Assembly (NCBI GenBank): GCA_914767715.1
Contig: OU612068.1
Location: 24,182,001-24,242,000, forward strand
DNA from: Membranipora membranacea
Lineage: Eukaryota; Bryozoa; Gymnolaemata; Cheilostomatida; Membraniporidae
Reading direction: 5' to 3'
Length of the DNA: 60,000 nt
Every line of letters starts with the position of its first letter. Within the stretch, counting starts at the first letter, position 1. The position numbers and the translations under genes were made by a program. The notes beneath the pieces were generated by a model. It ran no database searches. It had not been told where the DNA came from and saw only the letters and a program-made list of their open reading frames with translations. This document shows positions 13,884 to 24,950 of this stretch, in pieces.

Positions 13884-14439
13884 CTAGCAATAATATGCTC
13901 GGAAATAAATGAATTCAATTGGGTTAACTTTCCAACTTTTGAATTTATCACACTTCATTTCTGTTATCAATAAATTCATTTTATAGAGCCTGCAGCTGCA
14001 ACTACGATTATCTCCCTTCAAGTAGGAAAATATTCTTGTTCTGTTAGTGCTGAACTGTTGACAGATGGCATGGCAGTTATCAGTGTATATCTTTTCTTTT
14101 TTTGGGCCATCCAATATATGACTAAAACATAAAAATACGTTCTGCTATGTCATGCTAGCTTATACAATGTAGATGGTGTTCGAATGAAAAGTTTATAAGC
14201 AAGGCCAATGATATCAAATCAATGCGATGTCATACAAGATATTAAGCTTTCACAACATGGAATGCAGAATAAACTCACCTGGTCTCTGAGGATAGGGTAG
14301 TTTTTACATGTCCGTATGGTGCTGAGAAAATCATCCTCAGCAACTCCAAAGCGTAAAAATAAGGCAAAGACCATAGACTTAATAATTATTAAGTCTATGG
14401 CAAAGACTAATGTTTCCAAATTAAACTATTCCACTTCAT
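13884..14439 (-). pseudogene. Small secreted Cys-rich protein, copy A (broken)
   Basis: Two exons match the intact copies at 29101 and 37642: 14439-14279 (signal peptide region and RTCK) and 14121-13884 (CHAICQQFSTN ... MKCDKFKSWKVNP ... YYC end). A 1-bp deletion just after the start codon region shifts the frame. A 28-bp palindrome with an 8-bp duplication sits in the signal-peptide coding part, and exon 2 has a 1-bp deletion plus an in-frame loss of the CPEDYMRED segment with one cysteine. It points away from copy B, head to head, with start codons about 180 bp apart. Confidence 0.75.
14364..14407. mobile_element. 28-bp perfect palindrome with 8-bp target duplication
   Basis: The palindrome at 14372-14399 (half site CATAGACTTAATAA) is flanked by exact GCAAAGAC repeats at 14364-14371 and 14400-14407. 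The other copies of the secreted gene have one uninterrupted GCAAAGAC here (GTCTTTGC on their coding strand), so this is an insertion. Confidence 0.85.
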
Positions 14440-14619
14440 ACTGGATGAGGTGTTGCTAGAAAATATAGGTCCCTGTCAAGCGCTGGCTGGATGATGCTCT
14501 AATCTACTGAGGTGAGTAACCTTCTATTGGTTTTATATCACTGATGAGGCGTACTAATCTTGCTATCACTTGATGGTTTTGTCTAGAGGGTTACACATAT
14601 GTGACACCTTGGATTCAAT

Positions 14620-15153
14620 ATGAGGTGGACTTGTCTAATTCTAGAAACATTAGTTTTTGCCTTATTTTTACACTTCGGAGTTGCTGATCTTCCCGTTAAT
14701 TTACGGACATGTAAACTACCCTATCCTTAGAGACCAGGTGAGTTTGTGAGCATTCCATGTTGTGGTTGCTAAATACCATGTATGTCATAGCTTTGATAAC
14801 TTAAGTTATGTTTGTGAACTTTTCATTTCATTAACCTCTTCACTGAATCAGCTAGAATGACATTGTGGAACATCATTTACTTTTTTTAGCCATGTATTGG
14901 ATGGCCCTAACGAAAGAAAAGATTGAAAAGCATAGATGCCGTACTATCTGTCAGTAGTTCAGCACCAACGGAACAAAAATATTTTCATATCTGGCGAGGG
15001 GTGATCGTAGGTGTAGCTGCAGGCTCTGCCCAGAGGACTATTTGCGCAAGGATAAAATGAACTTATTGCTAACAGAAATGAAGTGCGATAATTCCAAAGG
15101 TTGGAAAGTTAACCCTTGTGAATTCCTCTTTTTTTCCAGCATATTATTGCTAG
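14620..15153 (+). pseudogene. Small secreted Cys-rich protein, copy B (nonsense)
   Basis: Exon 1 14620-14737 (MRWTCLILETLVFALFLHFG) and exon 2 14890-15153 keep the family's splice sites and reading frame, but two CAG codons of the intact copies are TAG here: near the exon 1 end (CTTAGAGA) and after the second exon 2 cysteine (TGTCAGTAG). Exon 1 is also 6 bp shorter. The stop codon lies 3 bp before the (ATGGT)n array. Confidence 0.75.
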
Positions 15154-15156
15154 ACT

Positions 15157-16588
15157 ATGTATGGTATGGTATGGTATGGTATGGTATGGTATGGTATGGT
15201 ATGGTATGGTATGGTATGGTATGGTATGGTATGGTATGGTATGGTATGGTATGGTATGGTATGGTATGGTATGGTATGGTATGGTATGGTATGGTATGGT
15301 ATGGTATGGTATGGTATGGTATGGTATGGTATGGTATGGTATGGTATGGTATGGTATGGTATGGTATGGTATGGTATGGTATGGTATGGTATGGTATGGT
15401 ATGGTATGGTATGGTATGGTATGGTATGGTATGGTATGGTATGGTATGGTATGGTATGGTATGGTATGGTATGGTATGGTATGGTATGGTATGGTATGGT
15501 ATGGTATGGTATGGTATGGTATGGTATGGTATGGTATGGTATGGTATGGTATGGTATGGTATGGTATGGTATGGTATGGTATGGTATGGTATGGTATGGT
15601 ATGGTATGGTATGGTATGGTATGGTATGGTATGGTATGGTATGGTATGGTATGGTATGGTATGGTATGGTATGGTATGGTATGGTATGGTATGGTATGGT
15701 ATGGTATGGTATGGTATGGTATGGTATGGTATGGTATGGTATGGTATGGTATGGTATGGTATGGTATGGTATGGTATGGTATGGTATGGTATGGTATGGT
15801 ATGGTATGGTATGGTATGGTATGGTATGGTATGGTATGGTATGGTATGGTATGGTATGGTATGGTATGGTATGGTATGGTATGGTATGGTATGGTATGGT
15901 ATGGTATGGTATGGTATGGTATGGTATGGTATGGTATGGTATGGTATGGTATGGTATGGTATGGTATGGTATGGTATGGTATGGTATGGTATGGTATGGT
16001 ATGGTATGGTATGGTATGGTATGGTATGGTATGGTATGGTATGGTATGGTATGGTATGGTATGGTATGGTATGGTATGGTATGGTATGGTATGGTATGGT
16101 ATGGTATGGTATGGTATGGTATGGTATGGTATGGTATGGTATGGTATGGTATGGTATGGTATGGTATGGTATGGTATGGTATGGTATGGTATGGTATGGT
16201 ATGGTATGGTATGGTATGGTATGGTATGGTATGGTATGGTATGGTATGGTATGGTATGGTATGGTATGGTATGGTATGGTATGGTATGGTATGGTATGGT
16301 ATGGTATGGTATGGTATGGTATGGTATGGTATGGTATGGTATGGTATGGTATGGTATGGTATGGTATGGTATGGTATGGTATGGTATGGTATGGTATGGT
16401 ATGGTATGGTATGGTATGGTATGGTATGGTATGGTATGGTATGGTATGGTATGGTATGGTATGGTATGGTATGGTATGGTATGGTATGGTATGGTATGGT
16501 ATGGTATGGTATGGTATGGTATGGTATGGTATGGTATGGTATGGTATGGTATGGTATTGGTATGGTATGGTATGGTATTGGTATGGTA
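15157..16588. repeat. Perfect (ATGGT)n pentanucleotide array, about 1.4 kb
   Basis: 279 consecutive perfect ATGGT copies span 15161-16555. A few variant copies (ATTGGT) lie at the right end to about 16588 and one ATGT at the left. The 450-500 residue open frames on both strands are a by-product of a stop-free 5-mer and are not genes. The array fills the boundary between copy B and unit U2. Confidence 0.98.
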
Positions 16589-17448
16589 TTTTAAGATATT
16601 GCGAGCTTTGTAAATATATCATTTTTTTTAACATTCTACCATCTTGGCAGATGACCGCGTTTTGTGCAAAATAATGTGAGGTACATTATAACCAATGAAC
16701 TAAACCTTTGTTCATTGTTATAACCATTGCTATCAGCTCGATAAACTATATTATATACCAAAATCTATCAATTACTGTCAAGCTCTATCCGACGAATATT
16801 CTAAATGAAATTTAAAGGATTTCTAGCCACTTTGTGCAGGAGCTGCAGCCAACTGACTAGTTCTATTATTATTAGAGTAGAGGTATTAAATGAACCTAAA
16901 ACTGTTCTGCAAAATCATGTAAATTTTTTTTTTAAATTACACTCTGCGACCTCATAAGGCATATCAGCATTTTCAAAATAATTTAAAAAAGATGATCAAT
17001 GCGATGGTGAATGAGAGTGTCTTCAACAATACAGGCAAAATGGGTAACATGCTATAAAATAGATTAATAAAAAATGAAAATCACTGGAAATAAAAAATGA
17101 GTATTATAACACTTTTTCAACAGTATAGGAGGGAGAAAAGCAGTTTATCACCACCTAAGGGCCGACCAAACCATCTTCTATAAGTACTTATGTTGTGAAA
17201 ATTCATGATTACGTCAATTACAAAATAACAAAGACTTAACCACCTGCTTAATTTTCCATGTCAAAGATCTGTTACAGGGATTAAGGTATAACATTGACGT
17301 TCTTCTAAGCCTCTTAATTTGCATAAGTAGGAAAGGCACTGCAAAACTCCGTCAATGAAGACCTTAACATTTGCATAACAATGGTGTTTATCAGCCAATG
17401 AGACAATGGATGAGCATCAAAAAATGAACCTTGTCTCCAGCTTAATTA
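16589..17448. other. 3' flank of receptor unit U2
   Basis: No gene. The sequence is shared, with divergence, with 27.08-28.03 kb (U3) and 35.34-36.57 kb (U4), and partly with U1. This marks it as part of the duplicated unit. Confidence 0.6.
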
Positions 17449-18318
17449 TTAGTTCAGATGGAAAAACTGTTCATCCTCAGCGTCATCAAGTGTATAAACT
17501 CGGTAGATGCTGAGAGCATCTTCAAAATCACAGTTTCCACCTGGTGGACTAATATGGTCTGTGAGATTTGCTTGAATATCCTGAGTATCTGCGCTCTCTA
17601 TTGATGACACCCTATTGTTATTTACTATGCTGGAATCAGCTGTATTACTGTTTGCTTGCTGAACAGCTGACGATTGAAACCTTTCATTTTGCCATGTAGT
17701 AATATGACTATTTCTTTGCAGCTCAGGAACAATTATTTCTTGAAAACACTTTTAGACCCACCCGTCCCTTGCAAGGCATTGGAGGTGTGTTGGGTATTCG
17801 CCTTTTTATCTTTTTAGGTTCTGAATCTTTTATTTCACCGTCTATATTAATCCCCCTTTTACTTAGCTCCTGAGAAATAGATCCTAATAAATCTAGGGAA
17901 GGACAACATAAACTTTCAGTGGGTGAGAATTGAGACGCCGTTTCGATCTTACTGTCAACAATACTCGCGCCAGTTTCTCCGGTTTCTCCATTCTTGAAAG
18001 AGCTCCGGGCCACATTACCTGCTATATCACATTCATTTATTTCACTGAAATCAAAATACGGGTCTGTCCGGTCGATAACTTCATACTCTGATACAGAATC
18101 GACACGCTCTTGATGCAAGTCAGCACCGCCATTAGGATCTAAATTAAAACAAAATGGTCACATGTACCTGCCAGTTATCACAAACGATCATTGTTTCTAT
18201 CCAAAACATGACATGAGGGGCCTTACAACTATGTTGAAAACTGGTGAGCACTTTTACCCCTCTCATAATACAAGAGCTTGAAGACGCAAAGACTCTTGAA
18301 AACATATCCTGGTAACAA

Positions 18319-18816
18319 TAGACAGTCTTCTGAGCTCTTATTTATGCCTCAATTCGGAGTTGTCCTCTCTCCAGTTTGGTACTTTTAACCCACGTCGCAT
18401 GAAAGAGGGTTATCTTGAAAACCGCTTATGTTAGGATAAAAATGAGTTTTGATTCAGAGTCTGCACCATTGAAAACCCTTCGAGATAGGGTCTCCAAATC
18501 ATTGGAGGCTTGAATGTTGATAAATCTTAATTTTAGTGACGGAACTCATGAAAAATTCTGCCAAATTATCCGCAAAACAAGCAGAAAATGCTATAATTGA
18601 CTATCCAAATACTGAAATTATTTCCCAAACTATGTCCATATTAGTTTTCAATGCTGCAGATTCTGAATCAAAAATAAATTTTATCCTATTCTAAGCGGTT
18701 ATCAAGATAACCCTCTTTTCAGCACGTTTTTCCTATGCGGAGCGGGTTAAAAGTACCAAACTGGAGAGAGGACAACTCCGAATTGAGGCCTAAATCAGAG
18801 CTAAGAAAACTGTCTA
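18319..18816. mobile_element. 494-bp TIR element in U2 tail intron
   Basis: 18321-18425 and 18690-18814 are imperfect inverted repeats of about 100 bp (GACAGTC..., CCTCAATTCGGAGTTGTCC, ACTTTTAACCC). TA dinucleotides flank the element. U3 and U4 lack it (CTGGTGGCAATTGAATAC at about 28900). The TA flank and long TIRs suggest a Tc1/mariner-type MITE. No ORF. Confidence 0.7.
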
Positions 18817-19002
18817 TTGAATACTTGATCCCGTTCACCACAAATGCGTAACCCTCTTGACAAAACCACAAGGAACATGGATCATAGCATGATTAATAAG
18901 CTCCTTCAGTTATATAAAACCAATAGAAGGTAACTCAGTAGATCAGAGCATCATTCAGCCAGCGCTTGACAAGCACTTTTATAGTGACACCTTGGACTCA
19001 AT

Positions 19003-19544
19003 ATGAGGTGGACTAGTCTAATTCTAAAAAACATTAGTCTTTGCCTTATTTTTACACTTTGGAGTTGCTGATCAGTATGATGATTTCATCAGTACCATAC
19101 GGACATGTAAACTACCCTATCCTAAGAAACCAGGTGAGTTTGTGAGCATTCCATGTCGTGAAAACTAAATTCTATGTTACATCATAGTGTTGATGATATC
19201 CTTGGTCCTGTTTGTAAACTTTTCATTGAGTGAGCTAGCATGACATTGCTGAACACCTTATAATGTTTTTAGTCATGTACTGGATGGCCCCATCAAAAGA
19301 AAGGATGGAAGACAATAGGTGCCATACCATCTGTCAACAGTTCAGCACTAACGGGATGAGAATATTCTCCTATTTGGCAATTGGTGATCGCAGGTGTAGC
19401 TGCAGGCTCTGTCCAGAGGACTATTTGCGCGATGATAAAACAAATTTATTGCTAACAGAAATGAAGTGCGATAAATTTAAAAGTTGGAAAGTGAACCATC
19501 ATGACTTCCTCTATTTTTCTGCATATTATTGCAAGACTGAATAG
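19003..19544 (+). pseudogene. Small secreted Cys-rich protein, copy C (signal-peptide frameshift)
   Basis: Exon 1 is 19003-19133 and exon 2 19273-19544, nested antisense in the intron between the U2 juxtamembrane and tail exons. One extra A in the signal-peptide codons (CTAAAAAAC where intact copies have CTAGAAAC) shifts the frame and gives TGA 66 bases after the start codon. Exon 2 is fully open with all seven of its cysteines and ends YYCKTE, three residues longer than the others. If the extra A were a base-calling error in a homopolymer, the gene would be intact. Confidence 0.65.
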
Positions 19545-19979
19545 TTAATGTGATAGTTTGATAAAACCACTGCTTTTGCACTAAAGTTTATGTCACGATG
19601 TATTTATGTTGATAAGTGACCTATCCAGGAATTTAGACAATGAATCATAACTACCCTTATATTTGTGAGCCTATATTATTTTATAAATGCTCTGCCTGGT
19701 ATCAACTTGCGCATTTCCATAATGAAGACGATTGCTTTGCTCCCATGCTATATAAAAATTAGCAAAATCTGGGCCAAATTTGGGATGTCATTCCTTAATT
19801 GTTATGTGTGACTTTTTTGAAACGGAAAAACTGTTTCCCCAAACATTCTTTTTCTCGATATTTTGATTACTTCTATTTAATTTTCTGAGGTTTCCTTCCA
19901 AATTTTTACTCTCTTTCCTTGTAATAAATGTGTTTCCACAAAAAAACTGCTTCACTGCAATAAAAATGTAGAACTTTCT

Positions 19980-20035
19980 CATACATACATACATACATAC
20001 ATACAACCATACATACAACCATACATACATGCAAA
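19980..20035. repeat. (CATA)n microsatellite
   Basis: CATACATACA repeats interrupted by CAAC units, about 55 bp, in the U2 juxtamembrane-to-tail intron. Confidence 0.85.
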
Positions 20036-21325
20036 CAAGCCAGAGCAACAAAAATACTGGATCAAACCTCTGTAATGATAGCATTTTATTTGGCAATACC
20101 ATGCTCTATCGGTTGAGTGAGTATTTGGCTGGTTCCTTTGTTCTCTCTGACCCTAGCATATGGAAAAAGTAAAAGGGTTGAAGGTAATATAGGTCACAGG
20201 TCACACAAAATGTCATACCGAACCCAAAATTAAAATGGAAGTTGGAATCAGCAAATCTGATTAACATTTAGCTTGCAAAAATCGATCTGTTCATGGAAAG
20301 CAATATACTCAGCTAGTACACCGGCCTCAAAACCGAAATTTTAAGCATTGACTATTACCCGACTAACAACATGGACAGCAGAAAATTTCAACTGTTACTC
20401 ATGTAAGTTTATTATTTATCATATTATGGCTATTTGTTACTAGTTACTTTATCTCTCTAAAACACGTAATGCCCTTACCTCACTTGGGGGCAGTACAGAA
20501 TAAGTACCACTGCAAAAAGAGTCAGTAATCCCAGGGTGATTCCAATGATTGAAATTATTAGAGCTGATGATGAAATTGTTGAAATAGTAGCAGGTTCTAT
20601 GTCATCTCCGTGATCATCTCTGTCATCATCTCTGTCATTTCTCTCATCATTCCTGTATTCAGTTGTCGCTGTAAGTAATATATACAAATCATCAGTGAAC
20701 ACTTGAAACTAACTCACTCACTGATATAACAAGTGACACCTGCGGAAACAACAGAGGAATATCCCTTCTTTTGAAAGCTCACTGATGTGTATAATCAGTT
20801 AAAGTGCCTCGACCGGTATATAAGGGCCAGTCAGTGTAAAGCGATCACCCAGCCATATCAAATTCAAATGGGGTTAGCAGCGTTCAAATTCCTCCTGCTT
20901 TTTCGGAATTAAGAGGAGAGGCAGTGAATTATTTTTGATGGGAATCAGACAAGCTGATGCGGAATTGTGTGATACACATGCCCAATAAATTTTCATTCCA
21001 ATAATGGCATTGGAAAGTGGTGAAAATATGACTGATGTCATACGAAATTGCCCAGTTCCGATGATTTCAAATCATCCGCTTCAAAATATACGAGCTCTTA
21101 TTGGTCAATTTTGACGTTATGATTTATGGTTTTAGAGGTTGCCTAGATACCGTTGTCAAGATTGAAATTGACCGTTGTAATTAAACCCTATAATCCCAAG
21201 TGTGATGAGCCAACACAACAATAGCTATATCATAGCTTCTATTCAACTTTATTTATGGGTGTCTGCGAATCACAATTTCTTATATAACACACTTGACCAC
21301 TTGAGAATGCAACGTGGACTGGCTG

Positions 21326-21361
21326 TTAGAGGCGGAGACCAAGGCCATTCTCCGCCTCTAA
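21326..21361. repeat. 36-bp hairpin TTAGAGGCGGAGA
   Basis: Arms TTAGAGGCGGAGA and TCTCCGCCTCTAA enclose 10 bases, in the intron between the CCP and TM exons of U2. No target duplication is evident. Confidence 0.5.
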
Positions 21362-21786
21362 TTACATTGATCAGCCAATGGTCTTGCCTGTCACTTCACA
21401 TGATTAATCCCCGTGCACCCCCTTCGATTCCTACCTCTTTAACACCAACTGCAATGGATGGCACAGGGTCTGAACAAGGAGTAATAGTCCTCCTTGGTTT
21501 TAAGTGGAATATCAGTGAGTTAGGGGAGTTGATTATGCAGCTGATTGCAGATTATTCTTAATGATGCACAGTTTGGTAATGAGTTTTCCTTCAACACCTC
21601 CATCAATCCTTCAGACAATTTTACTGGTTTTATATTATATATTATACTATTAATTGTTCACTGTTTATTATAAACAAAGATTATACTCATAATACCTGTT
21701 ACAAAAGCTGATCCAACCAAGCGGGTTACAGTAGTTGTGTTTTTGGCGACACATTCAAGCGGTGGCTCCCATTGCTGACCGTGGCA

Positions 21787-21826
21787 GATGAATCAGGGAG
21801 AATGGATCCATTCTCCCTGGATGAAT
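21787..21826. mobile_element. 26-bp perfect palindrome with 7-bp target duplication inside the U2 CCP exon
   Basis: The palindrome at 21794-21819 (half site CAGGGAGAATGGA) is flanked by GATGAAT at 21787-21793 and 21820-21826. The U3 CCP exon has a single uninterrupted GATGAAT at the same point (about 31634). The insertion plus duplication is 33 bp and adds a TGA codon to the minus-strand frame. Confidence 0.85.
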
Positions 21827-22129
21827 GTATTTTTCTCATGACTTAGTTGGAATCCATCGAGGCATGATGCCATGTATTTAACAGAGTCAACCATTTTGCT
21901 GAGGTGTTTAAGATTTCTAATATTAGTATTACCTGTCCTCACTAAAAAAAAGTGAATTACAAAGTTTAGTTGGAGTGTGGAAATCCACTACAATACAAAT
22001 GAGGTGAAAGTCGTTGATTTAATGATAGAAAGAAACTTGCAATTAAAATGTTTAAGTTTGAATCTGGAAATCGTAACAAAAAATGAGATGTTGTATACTC
22101 TGTGGCATGACCAGTATGTATAGTAAACG

Positions 22130-22205
22130 AAGGTCTCAGACTGTCGGGGATGGGTGGGGGTGTGACCCCCTATCCACCCCGACAGTCTGCCCAGGCGAAC
22201 CTTCT
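22130..22205. repeat. G/C-rich inverted repeat
   Basis: CAGACTGTCGGGG pairs with CCCCGACAGTCTG around a G/C-rich loop of about 27 bases, with an outer GAAGGT/ACCTTC pair. Probably a small foldback insertion; no clear target duplication. Confidence 0.5.
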
Positions 22206-22320
22206 GTATGACTATGGGTCAGCACCAATATTCTCTGGGTAGTAGTGTAGGGTTGGGTGCTTGTGAAATTATCAGAAAGAGCAAATGGGAAGAGATTAAA
22301 TATCAAAATAAAATTACTTT

Positions 22321-22944
22321 AAAGACTTAGTTTGAGGCTGCTCTTTTGTATCACATCTTATTCTCCATATTTTATTTTATCATGTGAGCGAACTCCAGCT
22401 TTAGATTCCAAATATTGAGGAAGTTATGGCCTCTCAAACTTCCAGGGTGATTGCCTTCATTCGGCATTGGGAATAAGCGGACCATCATACTTATTATGAG
22501 TTATTACACCAATAATCACACAGATAAGATGATGATCAAAATTCAGACCTAGGTGGGACCAGAACCTGGGTCTACATACCTGCAGGCAACCACGCTACCA
22601 TCCCACCACTAGATCCAGCTCTATGAGCCTGTAGACAATATAGCTCAGTCTTAGCGCGTTGCCTGCAAAGCCATTTGGACCTGGGTTCGAGACCGTTACA
22701 TCCCTGGACATCTCGATCATCAACCTATTTATATTAGTGTAACGTAATAAGTATGATGGTTGTGACGTACAATTGGGATTGCCGGCTGATTCTTACTGCC
22801 AATATAGACTGCCGTCACCTTGGAAGTTTGAGAGGCCATAACTTCCTCAATATTTGGATTCTAAAGCTGGAATTCGCTCACATGGTAGAATAAAATATGG
22901 AGAATAAGATGTGATACAAAAGAGCAGCCTCAATCTAAGTCTTT
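22321..22944. mobile_element. Foldback element with inverted tRNA-like sequences
   Basis: The left arm, AAAGACTTAGTTTGAGGCTG onward, is inverted at the right end (CAGCCTCAATCTAAGTCTTT). High similarity covers about 120 bp at each end and weaker similarity continues to the centre near 22615. Each half holds a tRNA-like stretch with Pol III box features: + strand TAGCTCAGTCTTAGCGCG with GGGTTCGAGACC (22640-22690), and minus strand GGATGGTAGCGTGG with CAGGTTCTGGTCCC (22560-22610). U3 lacks it in the matching intron next to exon Y. Confidence 0.65.
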
Positions 22945-24076
22945 AATCAGTGGTGATTTGCCTCAACTCCGTTAAACGCACAGCTGTAAGCACCTGAATA
23001 TTTGATGCGGATAAATTCACCCTGAGCCTGTCCTTTCACTGCTCGGTATTCAATTTTGATTCGAGAGGAACCTGAAAATGTGTCCGAGGAATTCCCGACA
23101 TTTTCTAACGAGAAAAATTGATGTCCATTTTCGATTTTCAATTCATGAACTGTCGATAGTCCTAGATTTAACGGATGCCTTTCCACTGTGACAGTTGCTG
23201 TCTCTGTTAAATTTTCAATTTTCATTTGCACGAGATTGGCTGATACTTCATTGCCTGCCTGCTCTTTGAAGGTTGATTCATTGGTGATGTACCCCTCTGG
23301 GAATTTGCCAGCATCAATAACACCATTGAGTTTGACGTCAGTTATCGTAAACGCAGGATATACTGAAAGGGTCAATAGTAATTAAATTATCAAAGACGAA
23401 AAGCTTTACATAATTATTTTCTTGTGCTACGCACTAAGATTTACCTGATCAAAACATTTTGACGATTAAGATTCTCAAAGGGAATCGGTACAACACCTCT
23501 ATTTCCCCATTGTGTTATACATGAATCATGCTGTCTTGCTAGCTCCAAACGCCCTGCTTCATGACTTAAAGCTCACCATGACTAACCACTCAAAATATGA
23601 AGCTCAAAACTTGTATTCTAATATATAAGTTCTAGGTAGCACCAACTTCTCAACAGGCCTGAAAAGAGCATCAATCAAATTTCCCCCACTTTTATTTCAT
23701 ATTTCTACCGCAAACACGGACACCATTGAAGATCATAAATGCGTTGTGCTAAATATTTTAGATCATTTTAATTTTGCAATTTCAAATCTTTTCCTAGTTT
23801 TTTTTCACAACTGACTAAGCAATAGTAGTAGTGATTCAGCAGACCCGTCATTGGTCAAACAAATGATATTATTGATTGATCATTGATGATTTTTTAAGGT
23901 ATATTGATGCCACCTAATTTACATTCAGACCTGGATGGTATATTCATACACACAAATCTTATTGGAATAAAATTTGCAACTACTCCAGCACTATCGAGCT
24001 TTTACAAGAGATATTCAATAGTTAGGAGTTTGCATTCCAATACAAAAAGTGTTGATGGTGGTTGAAATTAGTTTAC

Positions 24077-24498
24077 CTGCATATCAGGGGCGTATATTCT
24101 AAAAAATTTCACTCACTGACTTTTTTAGAGATGAGCATAATAATCGGGCGCAGCCCGATCCACACGCCGTAGGCGTGGCGGGGAGGGTGTGGGAGTGGCG
24201 CTTAAGCGCCCTCCCACCACGGAAATTTTTGCGTATCGGTAGCAAAATAGTGCAAGCAGAGAGGTATTTCAATAGCTCACTGAGCTGTTGGGTACTTTCA
24301 GAAAACAACTCAACAGCAGTAGAAGATTACGGTAAAAATGCTCCAGTTATAAAGCACCCATTTGAAAAAAAACTGACTTTGAACCCACAACAATCTTATT
24401 AACAGTGATTATTAGGCTGACGCTCTACACACTGAGCTATTCAGCCACTCACAGAAATTTGTGGGCCGTGAGTGGTAATATACGCCACTGCTGCATAT
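24077..24498 (-). mobile_element. hAT-like MITE carrying a tRNA-like sequence (406 bp), at the U2 exon X donor
   Basis: The element at 24085-24490 begins CAGGGGCGTATATT and ends AATATACGCCACTG. It is flanked by exact 8-bp CTGCATAT repeats (24077-24084 and 24491-24498). Terminal CAG and an 8-bp duplication are the hAT signature. Its tRNA-like segment lies at the right end on the minus strand, and its GC-rich hairpins at the left. It is the same family as 29864-30278 in opposite orientation. Confidence 0.85.
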
Positions 24499-24950
24499 GG
24501 GATGTGAAATACAGGTTCAACTCCTTCTCCAATCTGCAATGTTAGCTCAATACTGCCTCTGAAGTATTCGCTCTGTTCCTGACATACCCCATTCTCTTGA
24601 CTGTGACTTATCGTCTTGTTTTGTAGACATGGACCGCTTTTATTACGCTGATGATTGAAGACGATGATGCAATAGTCACATGAGGCGTAGATTTGAGTCC
24701 GACAAAATCTCAATCCAGTGTGATGCCCTAAACTCTGTATGGTGCCGTATCTTACATTGCTAGAGCTTTCTTTTGGGCCGTCAGCTCTGTCCGCTAAGAT
24801 GCAATCCTCAGCTACATCAATATTATCTGTTCCTTTAGCTGGAAGGCTTCCTGCAAACATGAATGAATTGTCTGTGACAAATAGACCCAGAGCTTCTATT
24901 TGTGAGTCAGAAAAGGAATTCTGAGTGAAACCAAATTCATTTTGAGCTGT

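Larger units (their letters stand above)
17449..24850 (-). pseudogene. CCP-domain membrane receptor, unit U2 copy (disrupted)
   Basis: Exons by homology to U3 and by splice phase: module X 24850-24491, module Y 23362-22994, CCP 21941-21696, stalk plus TM 20668-20479, juxtamembrane 20152-20100, tail 18138-17449. The order reads ectodomain X, Y, sushi, acidic stalk (NDERNDRDDDRDDHGDD), helix (IISIIGITLGLLTLFAVVLI), tail. Lesions: a 406-bp hAT-like MITE sits exactly at the X exon donor and brings an in-frame stop; a 26-bp palindrome in the CCP exon adds 33 bp including a TGA; the first CCP cysteine is Gly (RTGNTN); a 7-bp deletion lies in the tail. The tail keeps SEYEVI, but the second tyrosine of the ITAM-like pair is Phe (FSEI). 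No 5' exon was found upstream. An intact ancestor is likely, but this copy cannot make a full receptor by normal splicing. Confidence 0.7.

Noticed and set aside
15042-16674. Three long open frames (477-523 codons, + strand) and one of 494 codons on the minus strand, of WYGMV / YHTIP repeats
   Set aside because: They are translations of the stop-free ATGGT pentamer. The only true coding match nearby is the end of pseudogene copy B.
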